NCBI RefSeq assembly: GCF_008728835.1
Contig: NZ_CP042582.1
Span: 1,116,001-1,180,000 of the forward strand
DNA length: 64,000 nt
From: Hypericibacter adhaerens
GTDB taxonomy: Bacteria > Pseudomonadota > Alphaproteobacteria > Dongiales > Dongiaceae
Reading direction: 5' to 3'
Part shown: positions 41,033-49,226 of the stretch, piece after piece
How the letters are laid out: each line of letters starts with the position of its first letter
How positions within the stretch are numbered: the stretch's first letter is position 1
Notes under the pieces: generated by a model
Database searches by the model: none
Told to the model about the DNA's origin: nothing
The model's input: only the letters and a program-made list of their open reading frames with translations
Made by a program: the position numbers and the translations under genes

Positions 41033-41752
41033 ATGACCCTCCAGACCAGATCGAAGCGGGCCGCCGCGCCCGGGCCGGAAACCTCGCCGGACCGGCCGAC
41101 GAAGCTGGGCCGCCGCCCCGGCGACAACGCGACCGGCGACAAGATCCTCGACGCGGCGGAAGAGGAATTTGCGGCGCGCGGCTATGAAGGCACGTCGCTG
41201 CGCGAAATCTCGCAGCGGGCGCAGATCAACCAGGCGTTGATTCGCTATTACTTCGGATCGAAGCAGGGGCTTTATTGCTCGATCTATCTGCGCCGCGGCC
41301 AGGAGCTGGGCCGCGAACGCATCCGCCTGCTCGATGCGCTCGAAGCGCGCCCCGGACAGCCGCCGACGATCGAGGAGCTGGTTCGCGCCTTCATCGTGCC
41401 GGCGATCGAGATCAAGCGGCAGGGAGCCGGGGGCGTCGCCTATATGCGCCTGCATGCGCGCCTGCAGGACGAGGCGCCCGATTTCATGTCGGACCTGCGC
41501 AAGCGAGTCTATGACGAATCCACCACGCGCTATATCAACGCGCTGAAGCGCGCGCTGGGCGACATGCATCCGGATTGCGTCTATTGGCGCATGATCTTCC
41601 TGATCGGCGCCTACTTCTACACCCTGGCCGATTCCGACCGGCTCGAGGCCTATTCCGGCGGCAGTTGCAGCACCAAGGATCTGGACGAATGCGTCCGCCA
41701 GATCGTGCCGTTCCTGGTGGGCGGCCTCACCGCGCCGATGCCGGGGAAGTAG
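41033..41752 (+). CDS. TetR-family transcriptional regulator
   Basis: This 239-residue TetR/AcrR-type regulator has an N-terminal helix-turn-helix (KILDAAEEEFAARGYEGTSL, REISQRAQINQALIRYYFGS) and a ligand-binding C-terminal domain. A Pro/Arg-rich leader of about 30 residues precedes the DNA-binding domain. It lies downstream of the amidase and is the likely regulator of the divergent catabolic operons; the palindrome at 39363 is its candidate site. Pseudomonas uses a MarR-type NicR instead. Confidence 0.92.
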   Translation: MTLQTRSKRAAAPGPETSPDRPTKLGRRPGDNATGDKILDAAEEEFAARGYEGTSLREISQRAQINQALIRYYFGSKQGLYCSIYLRRGQELGRERIRLLDALEARPGQPPTIEELVRAFIVPAIEIKRQGAGGVAYMRLHARLQDEAPDFMSDLRKRVYDESTTRYINALKRALGDMHPDCVYWRMIFLIGAYFYTLADSDRLEAYSGGSCSTKDLDECVRQIVPFLVGGLTAPMPGK

Positions 41753-41816
41753 CCCGCCGTCCCTCGGCGGGCGCGCAAGCCACGGATTCTCCGCCCTTAT
41801 CGATCCGCCTGCTGGA

Positions 41817-41842
41817 GAGGGCTCAAGAATCATTGAGTCCTC
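41817..41842 (+). terminator. Imperfect hairpin after the TetR gene
   Basis: GAGGGCTCAA and TTGAGTCCTC pair at nine of ten positions around six bases, 64 bases after the TetR stop. The bases that follow are only moderately T-rich (CTTTATT). A weak terminator is likely. The rest of the 279-base gap is AT-richer, with a GTTTAAAC palindrome near 41883, and probably holds the promoter of the next LysR gene. Confidence 0.4.
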
Positions 41843-42031
41843 CCAGAAGCCTTTATTGACCCTCAGAATTAATTATGTAACTGTTTAAACAATTCGAGAG
41901 CCCCCAAGCCAAAAGGCGCGAGCAGGCCGGCAAATCGGGGCGGAGGAGACTGCTCGAGTGAGGCAGGTAATGGCCTTGGATTCGATCTACCGGGCGGGGT
42001 GGTCGACGATGCCGGACGGGGAGCGACAGCC

Positions 42032-43027
42032 ATGACAAGGCGGCTTCCCGAGCTGACGGCCTTCGACTTGCGGCTGCTGCAGGTCTTCGACGCGGTGGTT
42101 GCGGCCGGCAGCTTCACCGCGGCGGAGGTGAAGCTCAACAAGAGCAAATCCGCCATCAGCACCGATATCGCGGCGCTCGAGACCCGGTTGGGCGTGAAGC
42201 TCTGCCGGCGCGGACGCGCGGGCTTCGGCTTGACCGACCACGGCAGGAAGATCCACGAGGCCAGCCTGGAGCTGTTCCGGGGCATGTCCGGCTTCCGCGA
42301 CAGCGTCGGCCGGATCGTGTCGCGCATCGCGGGCGAGTTCACCATCGCCATGGACGACGATCTCGTTGTCGGCGCGCGGGCCCAGGTGGCGGACGCCATC
42401 CGCATGTTCACGCTGCGCAACCCCGACGTCTTCATCAATCTCCGTTCGTCGTCGCCGGAGCATGTGACGCAGCTCGTGCTCGAGGGCGGCGCCGATATCG
42501 GCGTCAATGTGGTGCCGCGGCGCCTGCCCGAATTGACGATGCATCCGCTGTTCTCGAAAGATCTGTCGCTCTATTGCGGCGCCCGGCACCCCCTCCATCC
42601 GGTCGCGGATGGCGAGATCACGGCGGATATGCTGTCGCAATACGAGTGCATCGACCTGGTGGCCGCCCCCGGGGCCGGGATTGCCGAGCTCGTCGATCGC
42701 ATGCGCGTGACGGCGCGGGCCGCCAGCATGGAATCGCGGCTGATGCTGATCCTCACCGGCCGCTATATCGGCTTCCTGCCCTGCGATTTCGCGCGGTCCT
42801 GGGTCGAGCGCGGCGATATCCGCGCGATCGCCATGCCGGGCCTTGCCGCCAGCAGCACCGGTTATGCGGTCTTCAGGCGCGACGCGGCGCCCAGTGCGGG
42901 CCGCGACCTCTTCCTCGCGGACCTGACCCGCGCCTTCAAGCCGCTGCGGCCGCCGGCGCCAGAATCCAAATCGATCCTGTCGAGCCGGCCGAAGACGGTC
43001 TTTCAGCCCGAGGCCGGCGCGGCTTAG
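42032..43027 (+). CDS. LysR-family transcriptional regulator
   Basis: This 331-residue LysR regulator has its helix-turn-helix at AAGSFTAAEVKLNKSKSAIS followed by LETRLGVKLCRRGRAGFGLT, and an effector domain with the usual two lobes. I chose the ATG at 42032, preceded by GGGGAGCGAC; an upstream GTG at 41999 is possible. It has a longer C-terminal tail than usual (about 30 residues after the last strand). The target is not evident: it sits tail-to-tail with a methyltransferase and downstream of the TetR gene. Confidence 0.9.
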   Translation: MTRRLPELTAFDLRLLQVFDAVVAAGSFTAAEVKLNKSKSAISTDIAALETRLGVKLCRRGRAGFGLTDHGRKIHEASLELFRGMSGFRDSVGRIVSRIAGEFTIAMDDDLVVGARAQVADAIRMFTLRNPDVFINLRSSSPEHVTQLVLEGGADIGVNVVPRRLPELTMHPLFSKDLSLYCGARHPLHPVADGEITADMLSQYECIDLVAAPGAGIAELVDRMRVTARAASMESRLMLILTGRYIGFLPCDFARSWVERGDIRAIAMPGLAASSTGYAVFRRDAAPSAGRDLFLADLTRAFKPLRPPAPESKSILSSRPKTVFQPEAGAA

Positions 43028-43051
43028 CGGCGGCAACGCTACCGTTGGCAG

Positions 43052-43915
43052 CTAGGTCGTCGCGACCAGCAGCTCCTCGGCATTGTGGGGCGGACGCAGC
43101 CCATCCGTTCTCCCGGCGAAATAGCGTTCGGCGAGCGCGGCTGCCGACACATGCCGGGCTTCCTTGAAACCGGCGTCGCGGGCGAGCGCCAACATCTCTG
43201 CCGGCGTGAAGAAGCTGATGAAGGGCGTGCCGCTGGCCCGCGCGCCTTTCTCGGCCATCTGCAATCCCGGGCGCGCATCGGGGTCTGCGAGCTCGATCGG
43301 CAGCAGGAAGCTCATGACGAAGGTCGATCCCGGCGCCAGCGTCGCGACCTGGCGCAGCGTGGCCGCGACGGCGTCCTTGGTGAGATACATGCTGACGCCG
43401 GTCGAGGCCACGACCGCCGGCCGGCCGGCATCGAGGCCGGCCGCCGTCAGCTTCCGCCACCAGTCCTCGCCCGCCTCGAAATCGACCGGCACGAGCCGCA
43501 GCGAGGCCGGCATACCGAAACCGAGCTCGATGAGGCGCCGGCGCTTCCAGGCCTGCGGCCCGGGGCGATCAACCTCGAAGATCGTCAGTCGCGAGGCGAT
43601 CGCCGGCTGGCGCTGGGCGAAGCTGTCGAGGCCCGCGCCGAGGATGACGTATTGACCGATGCCGCGGCTCGTTTGCTCCGTAACCAGGTCTTCGATGAAG
43701 CGGGCGCGGGCCAGGATGGAGGCGCGGAAGGGGCGCGTGCCTTGCGGGTCCATGTCCGGACGGCGGCGCCAGCCCTCATCGGGCGCCGCCAGCCGCAGGC
43801 CGACCTCGTCCTCGATCACATGCGGCGGCGGATCGACCTCGAGATGCAGGGCCCGCCACAGGGCGACCCGCACGGCGGTGCTGTCCGGGGCCGTGGTCGG
43901 CTTGTCGGCCGTCAT
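43052..43915 (-). CDS. SAM-dependent methyltransferase (leucine carboxyl methyltransferase-like)
   Basis: This 287-residue enzyme is of the PPM/leucine carboxyl methyltransferase type often annotated as a putative O-methyltransferase. RASILARARFIEDLV is the typical N-terminal helix, QYVILGAGLDSFAQR the SAM-binding loop, IFEVDRPGPQAWKRRRL the acidic ribose-binding strand, and VASTGVSMYLTKDAV the family signature. The ATG at 43915 follows GAAGGGA. It is divergent from the TetR gene at 44155; the palindromes between them could serve both. Substrate unknown. Confidence 0.88.
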   Translation of the reverse strand: MTADKPTTAPDSTAVRVALWRALHLEVDPPPHVIEDEVGLRLAAPDEGWRRRPDMDPQGTRPFRASILARARFIEDLVTEQTSRGIGQYVILGAGLDSFAQRQPAIASRLTIFEVDRPGPQAWKRRRLIELGFGMPASLRLVPVDFEAGEDWWRKLTAAGLDAGRPAVVASTGVSMYLTKDAVAATLRQVATLAPGSTFVMSFLLPIELADPDARPGLQMAEKGARASGTPFISFFTPAEMLALARDAGFKEARHVSAAALAERYFAGRTDGLRPPHNAEELLVATT

Positions 43916-44011
43916 GCTCTGTCCCTTCTTCGGTCGTGGTGACATCCCGCAAGCGCTGGCGCATGGGGCGCTTGCCGAGATTCTTCGCTGATGATTTTAG
44001 AGAGAAAGGAG

Positions 44012-44025
44012 TATCGCGAGCGATA
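44012..44025. promoter_or_regulatory. Palindrome in the methyltransferase/TetR divergent region
   Basis: TATCGC-GA-GCGATA is a perfect two-arm repeat lying between the divergent methyltransferase and TetR starts. A second, longer-spaced pair (TCCGATACC at 44029-44037 and GGTATCGGA at 44086-44094) overlaps a promoter-like TTGTCG (44081), 17 bases, CTATCA (44104) upstream of the TetR gene. Confidence 0.4.
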
Positions 44026-44154
44026 AGGTCCGATACCCGGATTCACGGCCACCGATCCACCATTCGTCTTGCCGCCTGTCTTGTCGGTATCGGATCAGAT
44101 CAGCTATCAATCCCAGCGACGCCGTCGGGCGCTCCTTGGTTTCGCGAGTCGAAG

Positions 44155-44775
44155 ATGGACAACGCTTCCCGGTCAGAACGTTCCCGCAATGCCGCGATCC
44201 AGGCGGCACTCACCATCATCGCCCGTGACGGCCCCGGTCGGTTGACGCTCGATGCCATCGCCCGCGAAGCAGGCATGAGCAAGGGCGGGGTCATGCATCA
44301 GTTCCCCACCAAGCAGGCGGTGCTGATGGCGTTGTTGGATCAGCAGCGCGCCTATTTCGAAGAGTTTTCCCAGCGGTTCAAGGCCGAAAACAGATCGGCA
44401 ACGGCCGAGCCCGAGCTGGCGGCGAGAATTGCCACCTGGCGCGAGGTGGCGCTCAAGCGGGAGCCGGTCGCTTTCGCCATCCTCGGCGCCCTGATCGAGG
44501 ATCCGGGCTTTCTCTCCGTCGGCCGCGACACCGAAGCCAAGAAGGTGGATCTCATCAAGGCCGAGGCGGAGGACCCGCAACTGGCGCTGCTCCGGGCGGC
44601 GGCGGCGCAAGGCTTGGCCCTCGCGAGCCTGCTCGGCATCTCCACCTTGTCGGAGAAGGAACGCGCGCAGCTGTTCGAGCGCCTGCTCGACGATGCGCAA
44701 TGGTTGGCGCTCGCGAAGCCCGGCAAGCGGTCTGCCCGGCGGCCGAAATCGCCTTCCAAATCCCGCGCATCCTGA
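44155..44775 (+). CDS. TetR-family transcriptional regulator
   Basis: This is a 206-residue TetR regulator. The helix-turn-helix reads LTLDAIAREAGMSKGGVMHQ, typical of the subgroup that often controls envelope or efflux genes, and the C-terminal domain is TetR_C-like. The protein ends in a basic tail (KRSARRPKSPSKSR). It lies directly upstream of the OmpV-like gene, whose promoter carries an operator-like repeat, so that gene is the likely target. Confidence 0.92.
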   Translation: MDNASRSERSRNAAIQAALTIIARDGPGRLTLDAIAREAGMSKGGVMHQFPTKQAVLMALLDQQRAYFEEFSQRFKAENRSATAEPELAARIATWREVALKREPVAFAILGALIEDPGFLSVGRDTEAKKVDLIKAEAEDPQLALLRAAAAQGLALASLLGISTLSEKERAQLFERLLDDAQWLALAKPGKRSARRPKSPSKSRAS

Positions 44776-44839
44776 TCGCGTTGTCAGTCTGACCGCCCGC
44801 GCCCTGATCGGGGGTGCGGGCTCCCTTTGTCGTTTTTAT

Positions 44840-44868
44840 TTGCAAACCGTCTGGTCGGTTTTTATATT
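44840..44868 (+). promoter_or_regulatory. Promoter and overlapping TetR-type operator upstream of the OmpV-like gene
   Basis: TTGCAA (44840-44845) and TATATT (44863-44868) are spaced by exactly 17 bases. Between the boxes AAACCG (44844-44849) and CGGTTT (44856-44861) form an inverted repeat with a six-base spacer, a shape typical of TetR-family sites. Binding there would block RNA polymerase. Transcription would start near 44875, about 60 bases before the GTG start. Confidence 0.65.
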
Positions 44869-44937
44869 ACACCCTCGTCATGCCGCCGCGGGCGGCGTCC
44901 TGCCGGGGAATGGCGATCGTGGAAAGGAGATACTCGC

Positions 44938-45771
44938 GTGACCGTCGCAACCGCCTTCCTGCGTCTCGGCTCGGCCCTGCCGCTATCCCTGCTCCTCGTT
45001 GTGGGTCTGGCCTGCCTTGCACCGGTGCTGGCCGACGAGAAGAAAGGTGTCAACGGCTATCTGAACCTGGGCGGCGTGATGGTGCCGGATTACGAAGGAT
45101 CGAGTGACTACCGGCCGGCGCCCCTGGCCGTGGGCAAGCTCGGCTATGACGAATTTTATCTCGATCTGCGCGGGCCGGAGCTGCGCGCCAACATCATGCC
45201 GGCGGGTTTGCTTCCCCTGGGTCTCGAGCTGGGTCCGTCCTTGGCCTATCGCTTTGGCCGTAGCGATGTGGAGAACGATCGGGTCGACGCCATGCACGAC
45301 ATCGACGGGACGGTCGCGGCGGGAGGATTCGTCAAGCTCTACGCCGACACGGTGCTGCAGGCGCGCGATCAGATCGGTGTCGAGATCGAGGCCCTCAGCG
45401 GCGTCGGCAGCAATGGCGACGGGACCACGGTGAGCTTCGGCCCCTTCTACAGCTTCTGGCCCTGGGATCAACTGCGCCTCGGCATCAGGATCTCCGCGAC
45501 CTATGCCAGCGGCAAATATAACGAGACCCATTTCGGCATCGACGCCGCCGATGCGGCGCGCAGCGGCTTCACGACCTACGACGCCGACGGTGGCATGAAG
45601 GATGTCGGCCTGTCGATCAACGCGACCTATCGGTTGACCGAGCACTGGGGAATCGCCGCGCTGGCCGGCATCACGCGGTTGGTGGGCGATGCGGCCGACA
45701 GTCCCATCGTCGAGGATGCGGGCGACGCGACCCAGGGTTTCGTCGGTGCCGGCCTCGTCTACAACTTCTGA
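44938..45771 (+). CDS. MipA/OmpV-family outer-membrane protein
   Basis: This 277-residue protein has a Sec signal peptide (hydrophobic residues about 10-28, cleavage near VLA-DE). A beta-rich barrel with the MipA/OmpV opening GYLNLGGVMVPDYEGSSDYR follows, then repeated amphipathic strands and a C-terminal strand GFVGAGLVYNF ending in phenylalanine, the usual outer-membrane insertion signal. The GTG start at 44938 has AAGGAG upstream. It is probably repressed by the neighbouring TetR protein until an envelope-active compound appears. Confidence 0.88.
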   Translation: MTVATAFLRLGSALPLSLLLVVGLACLAPVLADEKKGVNGYLNLGGVMVPDYEGSSDYRPAPLAVGKLGYDEFYLDLRGPELRANIMPAGLLPLGLELGPSLAYRFGRSDVENDRVDAMHDIDGTVAAGGFVKLYADTVLQARDQIGVEIEALSGVGSNGDGTTVSFGPFYSFWPWDQLRLGIRISATYASGKYNETHFGIDAADAARSGFTTYDADGGMKDVGLSINATYRLTEHWGIAALAGITRLVGDAADSPIVEDAGDATQGFVGAGLVYNF

Positions 45772-45901
45772 ACGGTGCTCTGAATGTTGTGCCTTGTCCC
45801 GTTGCTCATCGCTCCCCTGCCGCAGCGCCCCCATTGCGGTCTTGATGGCGGAGCGATGAGGCGTGCCGGGTGCTGCCTCAAATCAGCGCCCTGTGCATGA
45901 C

Positions 45902-45937
45902 GCGCCGCCAGCGATCATTCATCTCCGCTGGCGGCGC
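45902..45937. terminator. 12-bp perfect hairpin between OmpV-like gene and aldolase gene
   Basis: GCGCCGCCAGCG and CGCTGGCGGCGC are perfect complements around a 12-base loop, between two convergent genes. On the plus strand it is followed by CCGTCTTTCC, only weakly T-rich. It probably ends transcription from one or both sides. Confidence 0.55.
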
Positions 45938-45974
45938 CCGTCTTTCCAGCCATTGTCTTCCGGCGAACCCGCCG

Positions 45975-47024
45975 TCAAGGATTTGTCGTGCTCAGCTGCT
46001 TGCGATAGCGCTCGGCGTCCCAATCGAGCAGAGCCTGCTCTTCCTCCGGCGGCAGATAAGAGACGCCGGCATCGGCGGAGAGGCGTTCCGCCACCAGAGC
46101 CAGGCATTGCAGCATGAGCTCGGCTGCCGGCAGGATGTCGGCACGGACGATGGCGCCGGCGTCGGACACCAGCATCGCCACCGGCATCGGCAGCCCGTCC
46201 GCCGTTCGCTCGCGGCGCAACGCGGCCAGCGAACGGTCGGCGGCGAAGACGGGCAGGGCGGGCCCCAGAAAGACAACGTGATCCGGATAGAGCGAGCCGG
46301 CCGTCGCGATGCGCAGATTCTCGGGATCGGTCGCGAGGCGATGGCAGAGCAGCTCGATTGCGGGCCGGTAGCTGCCGTCGGCGCAGACCGCCTGCAGCCG
46401 CGCGAGATCGAAGGCCGGGGCGGGGCGCAGCGGCGGCAGGGCCAGGCGCCGCTCGACCTCGCGCATGAGCGCCTCGGCCGCGGCGCAATCGGCGCCGGCC
46501 ACGACCAGCCCGTGATTGCCGAGGATGAGCACATCCGGCGTCTGCCGGCTGGTGAGCTCGGCGACGGCCTGGCTGAGGGGGAGGCCGGGGCGGACATAGG
46601 GCAGCTTCGCCCAGGCCAGGCCCGCCAGGCGCCGCGCCAATTCGTCATCGCCATCGGTGCGGCAGGCCCAGGCGATCGTGTTGATCGCATGGGCATGCAG
46701 CACCACGGCATGCGGCAGCAGCGCGTGAAGCGAGGTCTCGATCGAGGCGCGCAGCGCAGGCGCGCCGTCGCGCGCGATCACCGGCATCGTCTCCGAGCCC
46801 GCGGCCAGCGCCCGGCGCGCGCCGGCGAGATCGACCGGGACGAAGATCTCCTTCGTCTCCGCCTCGGCGAGCCAGGTGCCCGAGGCCTTGATCCACAGCA
46901 CCCCGCCGTCCTTGATCGAGGTGTTGCCGCCGGGACCCTGGACCAGCCGCAGGTCGAGCCCGATACGCCGGGAGACCGCCTTCAGCGCCGCCAGAGATGC
47001 GGGTGCTTCCATCGCTGTCACCAT
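45975..47024 (-). CDS. Class II aldolase/adducin-fold protein
   Basis: This 349-residue protein has the class II aldolase fold: GPGGNTSIKDGGVLWIKASG at the start, zinc ligands in VVLHAHAINT, and a third ligand in ILGNHGLVVAG, followed by a second, less conserved half. It is longer than typical aldolases (about 215-230 residues). It overlaps the HAD gene upstream by seven bases and is the last gene of the minus-strand polyol operon. The substrate is probably a sugar phosphate or related hydroxy-acid; unknown. Confidence 0.85.
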   Translation of the reverse strand: MVTAMEAPASLAALKAVSRRIGLDLRLVQGPGGNTSIKDGGVLWIKASGTWLAEAETKEIFVPVDLAGARRALAAGSETMPVIARDGAPALRASIETSLHALLPHAVVLHAHAINTIAWACRTDGDDELARRLAGLAWAKLPYVRPGLPLSQAVAELTSRQTPDVLILGNHGLVVAGADCAAAEALMREVERRLALPPLRPAPAFDLARLQAVCADGSYRPAIELLCHRLATDPENLRIATAGSLYPDHVVFLGPALPVFAADRSLAALRRERTADGLPMPVAMLVSDAGAIVRADILPAAELMLQCLALVAERLSADAGVSYLPPEEEQALLDWDAERYRKQLSTTNP

Positions 47025-47902
47025 GTCAAATGCGGCATCACCCAATCGGGCATCCGCGCCTCGCTGCCGGCCAGCGCGCGGACGGCGGCGGCCAGTTCCT
47101 CCGATATCGTCCTTTGGGCCAGATCGGCCGCATGGACGCCGCTGCCGATCAGCAGGGTCCGCATGCCGGCCGCGCGTCCGCCTTGCACATCATGATCCAG
47201 CGAGTCGCCGACGACCAGCAGGCGCGCGCGCGGCGGCTGCCCCAAGGCGGCGACGGCCGCGTCGAAGATCGGCGCATGCGGCTTGCCGATATAGAGGACG
47301 CGGCCGCCCAGCATCTCGTAGAAGCGGGCGAGCGCGCCCGGCGCGGGCGCCAGGCCGCTCTGCCCGAACATGGTGAGGTCGGGATTGGCGCAGAGCAGGG
47401 GCAGATGGCGGCGCACCGCGCTGGCGAAGATCTCGCGCCAGGCCTCGGGTTCGCTGCGGTCGTCGTCGAGACCGGCCAGCAGGATGAAATCGGCGGCGGC
47501 GATGTCCTCGGTGCGCCGGATGTCGAGCCCCTCGAGGATGCCGGTATCGCCGTCGCGCGCGATCAGCAGGCCGGTGCCGCGAAAAGGCGCGAAAACCGGA
47601 TCGGTGTGGTCCCGCAGGCCGTGCCAGGTCACCTCGCCCGAGGTCAGCAGCAGGTCGTATTCGCCGCGCGGCAGCCCCAGCTTCGCCAGGCGACGCTCGT
47701 TGTCGAGCGCGCGCTTGCCGGAATTGGAGAGGATCACCACGTGCTTGCCGGCCGCGCGCAGCCTTGCCACGCAATCCCGCGCGGCCGGAAAGACGGCTTG
47801 GCCCTCATGCAGCGCGCCCCATTGATCGAGCAGGACATGATCGAAGCGATCGAGGATTTCGTGCAGCCCCGCGATCGCCTCGGGCTTCCGTGCGAGCGTC
47901 AT
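47018..47902 (-). CDS. HAD-IIA family hydrolase
   Basis: This 294-residue HAD phosphatase has motif I as LLDQWGALHEG (nucleophile Asp26), motif II SNSGKRA, the lysine region IGKPHAPIFDAAV, and motif IV VVGDSLDHDVQGG. The second aspartate of the usual DxD is a tryptophan; I recall the same DxWG form in one HAD-IIA subgroup. It should dephosphorylate a small phosphorylated sugar. It overlaps the upstream FGGY kinase gene by four bases (ATGA), so a kinase and a phosphatase are made together. Confidence 0.85.
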   Translation of the reverse strand: MTLARKPEAIAGLHEILDRFDHVLLDQWGALHEGQAVFPAARDCVARLRAAGKHVVILSNSGKRALDNERRLAKLGLPRGEYDLLLTSGEVTWHGLRDHTDPVFAPFRGTGLLIARDGDTGILEGLDIRRTEDIAAADFILLAGLDDDRSEPEAWREIFASAVRRHLPLLCANPDLTMFGQSGLAPAPGALARFYEMLGGRVLYIGKPHAPIFDAAVAALGQPPRARLLVVGDSLDHDVQGGRAAGMRTLLIGSGVHAADLAQRTISEELAAAVRALAGSEARMPDWVMPHLTW

Positions 47903-49182
47903 GCCGGGCCGCCCCGCAAGGCCAGCAGGGCCGCGCCGAAGCCGGCCTCCGTGGTCTCGGCCGTCTCGACCGGCACGCCCAGCACGCGGCGCCGGATCTT
48001 CGTCCAGGCTTCGTTCTTCGCCCCGCCGCCCACGCTGATGACGCGCTTGAGGGAGGGAGCGCCCAGCTCCTCCAGGCGCCGGTAGGCGAGGGCCTCGATG
48101 GCGGCGATGCCTTCGAGCAGGCCCTGGAAGAAGACGGCGTCGTCGCTCGGACGCGGCGTGACACGCGGCGGCAGGGCCGCATCGGCGATCGGGAAACGCT
48201 CGCCGGGCTTGGGCAGCGGATAATAGTCGAGGCCGGTCGGCCGCGCCGGATCGATCCGCGCTGTCAGTGCCTCCATCTGCCCGGCCGTGAAATGAGCGAG
48301 CAGCGCCGTGCCGCCGCTGTTGGAGGCGCCGCCGGCGAGCCAGCGATCGCCCAGCCGGTGGCTGTAGACGCCTTGCGCAGGCGCGAAGATCGGCCGTTCG
48401 GAGAGAAGCTTCACCACCAGCGTCGTGCCCAGCGAGGTCACCGCGTCACCCACCTCGGACGCGCGCGTGGCGATGAAGGCGGCGACGCCGTCGGTCGTGC
48501 CGGCGCGGATCTCGACCGCCGGCGAAAGACCGAGCGTTCCGGCCATCGCGGGATCGATGCGGCCGACCAGGGCGCCCGGCACCAGCACGTCCGGCAGGAG
48601 GTGGCGCGGAACTTCGAGCCTGTCGATCCAATCGGGCCAGCGTCGCGTCACTGGATCGTAGCCGAGCTTCAGAGCGTTGTTCTCGTCGCTCCAGCCGAAC
48701 CGGCCCGCGAGCCGCCCGGCGATCCAGTCGGCCTGGTGGATCGCGTGGCGGACCCGCGCATCGCCGCCCTCGCGCAGCAGATGCAGGAGCTTGGCGAGGG
48801 CCGAGCTCGCGCCATGCGCGCCGCTTTCGGGCGGTGCCAGCGCCTTGATCCGTGCCGCCTCGTCCGCCGCGCGGGCGTCGTTGTACATGAGGCCGGTCGA
48901 GAGCGGCGCGCCGGTTTCGTCGGTCAAGAGCAGTGTGCCGGAGGTTCCGTCGACGGCGATGCGCGCGACGGCGCCGAGATCGAGCGAACGGCCGAGCTCG
49001 CGCAGCATCCGGGTCACCGCCTCCCACCAGATTGCCGGTTCCTGGTCGATCGCGGCGCCTTGCTGGCGCGGCGCGGGCAGGGGAGCGGCGGTCATGCCCG
49101 CGACCTGGCCGGCCGCACCGAGCGCGCAGCCCCGCACCGCGCTGGTGCCGACATCGATGCCGAGGAACAGGGGCTGCGCCAT
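47899..49182 (-). CDS. FGGY-family carbohydrate kinase (xylulokinase-like)
   Basis: This 427-residue sugar kinase opens with FLGIDVGTSAVRGCALGAAG and has GTSGTLLLTDETGAPL. It also carries the FGGY region GDAVTSLGTTLVVKLLS and the C-terminal ISVGGGAKNEAWTKIRRRVL with AGFGAALLAL. It phosphorylates a ketose or polyol. At 427 residues it is shorter than most xylulokinases (about 480-500). The ATG at 49182 lies 45 bases after the aldolase stop; upstream extension of the frame runs into the neighbouring gene and is not real. Confidence 0.88.
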   Translation of the reverse strand: MAQPLFLGIDVGTSAVRGCALGAAGQVAGMTAAPLPAPRQQGAAIDQEPAIWWEAVTRMLRELGRSLDLGAVARIAVDGTSGTLLLTDETGAPLSTGLMYNDARAADEAARIKALAPPESGAHGASSALAKLLHLLREGGDARVRHAIHQADWIAGRLAGRFGWSDENNALKLGYDPVTRRWPDWIDRLEVPRHLLPDVLVPGALVGRIDPAMAGTLGLSPAVEIRAGTTDGVAAFIATRASEVGDAVTSLGTTLVVKLLSERPIFAPAQGVYSHRLGDRWLAGGASNSGGTALLAHFTAGQMEALTARIDPARPTGLDYYPLPKPGERFPIADAALPPRVTPRPSDDAVFFQGLLEGIAAIEALAYRRLEELGAPSLKRVISVGGGAKNEAWTKIRRRVLGVPVETAETTEAGFGAALLALRGGPA

Positions 49183-49226
49183 GACTCCGTCCTGCCGGGG
49201 TTCCAGGTCCGGCGGTTGCGTCCGGT

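Noticed and set aside
37429-41142. Single 1237-codon frame on the minus strand
   Set aside because: Only the last 271 codons match a protein family (alpha/beta hydrolase). The rest is antisense to the amidase and TetR genes or overlaps the M29-like gene in another frame.
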